Source of the DNA: Clostridium sp. AM30-24
GTDB taxonomy: Bacteria; Bacillota; Clostridia; Lachnospirales; Lachnospiraceae
Assembly (NCBI RefSeq): GCF_003480435.1
Contig: NZ_QUJB01000004.1
Span: forward strand, 165,016 to 224,949
Direction: 5' to 3'
DNA: 59,934 nt
Below are positions 59,413 to 59,934 of the stretch, one piece after another. The notes beneath the pieces are model-generated. The model was not told where the DNA came from and ran no database searches. It saw only the letters and a list, made by a program, of their open reading frames with translations. Each line of letters begins with the position of its first letter. Within the stretch, counting starts at the first letter, position 1. The position numbers were made by a program, and so were the translations under genes.

Positions 59413-59934
59413 TCAGGCAGTGACCTGTTCCACCTCCGGGATGGGTTTGAGATTAAAATGAATTTCGATAGAAATGTGTCTTGTTTTATCTTCGTCAATG
59501 CGCTCATGCACGACGATTTCTTTGATTAAGCGGTTGAGGGTGGCTGCGTCCAGCTCTGTGATGTTGGCGTATTCCTGAATGGCTTCCACCCATTGTTTTG
59601 CGTCATTGGCAAGCTGGACTTCATCAGACAGCCGCTTTCTGCCCTCGGACACTTTTGTTTTAAGCTCCGTCTGCTCGGTCTGTGTCTTTTCCAGCATGGT
59701 GTTGAAATTCTGCTCACTGATACGCCCTGCAATCATATCCTCATAAAGCCGCATGACCATTTTGTCCAGAACCTCAATCCGTTCCTCGTCCCTTGTGAGG
59801 GAGCGTTCCATTGCTTCCCGCTGTTCCCGCTGCTCGGTTTCACAGGTATTGGTCAGGCGGTCGGCAACCGCTTCCCCGTCCATCAGGGCAGCTCTGGCAC
59901 ATTCCCGGATTTTCCGCAGCACATGGCTGTAAAG
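59413..59934 (-). CDS. Large serine recombinase, C-terminal part (open at the right edge)
   Basis: The frame runs to the window edge, so the catalytic N-terminus is outside. The visible 174 residues are a coiled-coil region (ERIEVLDKMVMRLYEDMIAG, then MLEKTQTEQTELKTKVSEGR) followed by a DUF4368-type end (LDAATLNRLIKEIVVHERID, and a tail IHFNLKPIPEVEQVTA). This matches TndX/TnpX-like recombinases of mobilisable elements. About 90 bp of non-coding element end (59326-59412), including the palindrome GTCCCGGCGGGAC, separate it from the Maff2 remnant. Confidence 0.85.
   Translation of the reverse strand, partial: LYSHVLRKIRECARAALMDGEAVADRLTNTCETEQREQREAMERSLTRDEERIEVLDKMVMRLYEDMIAGRISEQNFNTMLEKTQTEQTELKTKVSEGRKRLSDEVQLANDAKQWVEAIQEYANITELDAATLNRLIKEIVVHERIDEDKTRHISIEIHFNLKPIPEVEQVTA

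Larger units (their letters stand above)
32860..59934. mobile_element. Tn916/Tn1549-like integrative and conjugative element (incomplete, runs off the right edge)
   Basis: The element begins with int and xis near the left boundary and continues through regulation, mobilisation and transfer modules to the window end. The exact left end cannot be set; it lies between the permease start (32702) and the int stop (32911), probably around 32.83-32.89 kb. Core genes read like Tn1549/CTn-type ICEs. An AT-rich bce-type operon (36.0-41.2 kb) occupies a cargo position, and a second element with a serine recombinase is nested at the right edge. The VirD4-type coupling protein, replication and partition genes are not visible here. 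Confidence 0.9.

Noticed and set aside
59347..59529. Plus-strand frame starting MAGGGVQK
   Set aside because: It opens within the inverted 14-mer and runs opposite the serine recombinase; there is no ribosome-binding site.

Overview
The window looks like a chromosomal segment of a spore-forming, low-GC Gram-positive anaerobe, most likely a Lachnospiraceae (Clostridium cluster XIVa) member of the gut. The gene order spoVT, mazG, rqcP, yabP, yabQ, divIC, spoIIE, tilS, hpt, ftsH matches the Bacillus/Clostridium sporulation and division cluster. Codon use is moderately GC-rich on the chromosome, and a large integrative and conjugative element (ICE) of the Tn916/Tn1549 type fills the right half. 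No species name can be defended from sequence alone.

Positions 1-3.6 kb are an accessory patch. It holds an IS3-type transposase whose orfB runs into an IS256-type transposase fragment, a secreted YHYH protein, a zinc-ribbon DUF6431-type protein, five exact-period 33-bp tandem repeats and three paralogous mini-XRE regulators. Positions 3.7-14.5 kb are the conserved core: an FKBP isomerase, SpoVT (with a good sigma-G promoter), a drug/metabolite transporter, MazG, HU, RqcP, YabP, YabQ, DivIC, a SpoIIE that lacks its membrane domain, a MITE-like palindromic element, TilS, Hpt and FtsH. Positions 14.5-32.7 kb carry a possible small RNA, a GH13 neopullulanase, tRNA-Tyr/Phe/Gly, a homocysteine methyltransferase-MTHFR fusion, a rhodanese-TtcA fusion, tRNA-Leu followed within 30 nt by a yybP-ykoY manganese riboswitch and mntP, a VanW protein, a LysR/FAH/SDR/aminotransferase set, tRNA-Gly, a RelA/SpoT-like protein with a small partner, a MATE exporter and a two-gene ABC importer that lacks a visible binding protein.

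From about 32.85 kb to the end lies the ICE, entered at its int/xis end. The order is int, xis, a non-coding stretch, an HTH/sigma pair, an AT-rich cargo operon (BceAB-type transporter, BceRS-type two-component system and a small membrane protein), regulators, the MobC/relaxase operon on the plus strand, and then a long minus-strand transfer operon. Read from right to left, that operon encodes a Maff2 remnant, a VirB6-like protein, PrgI, VirB4, a CHAP hydrolase, DUF4315, a CD1107-type surface protein, TopB, a giant ArdA/ArdC-like protein and small ICE proteins. The Maff2 gene is cut by a second mobile element whose large serine recombinase runs off the right edge.

The least explained observation is a pair of about 100-nt related sequences in inverted orientation. 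One lies just upstream of the relaxase operon (42121-42220) and one just upstream of the antirestriction operon (50199-50297). They share terminal blocks that can form hairpins but differ in the middle, so they look like a paired cis-acting RNA or DNA control element of the ICE. Other points worth checking are the MITE-like element at 10.3 kb, the tRNA-riboswitch-mntP arrangement, the RelA-like/small-protein pair, the membrane-less SpoIIE and the 33-bp repeat array.
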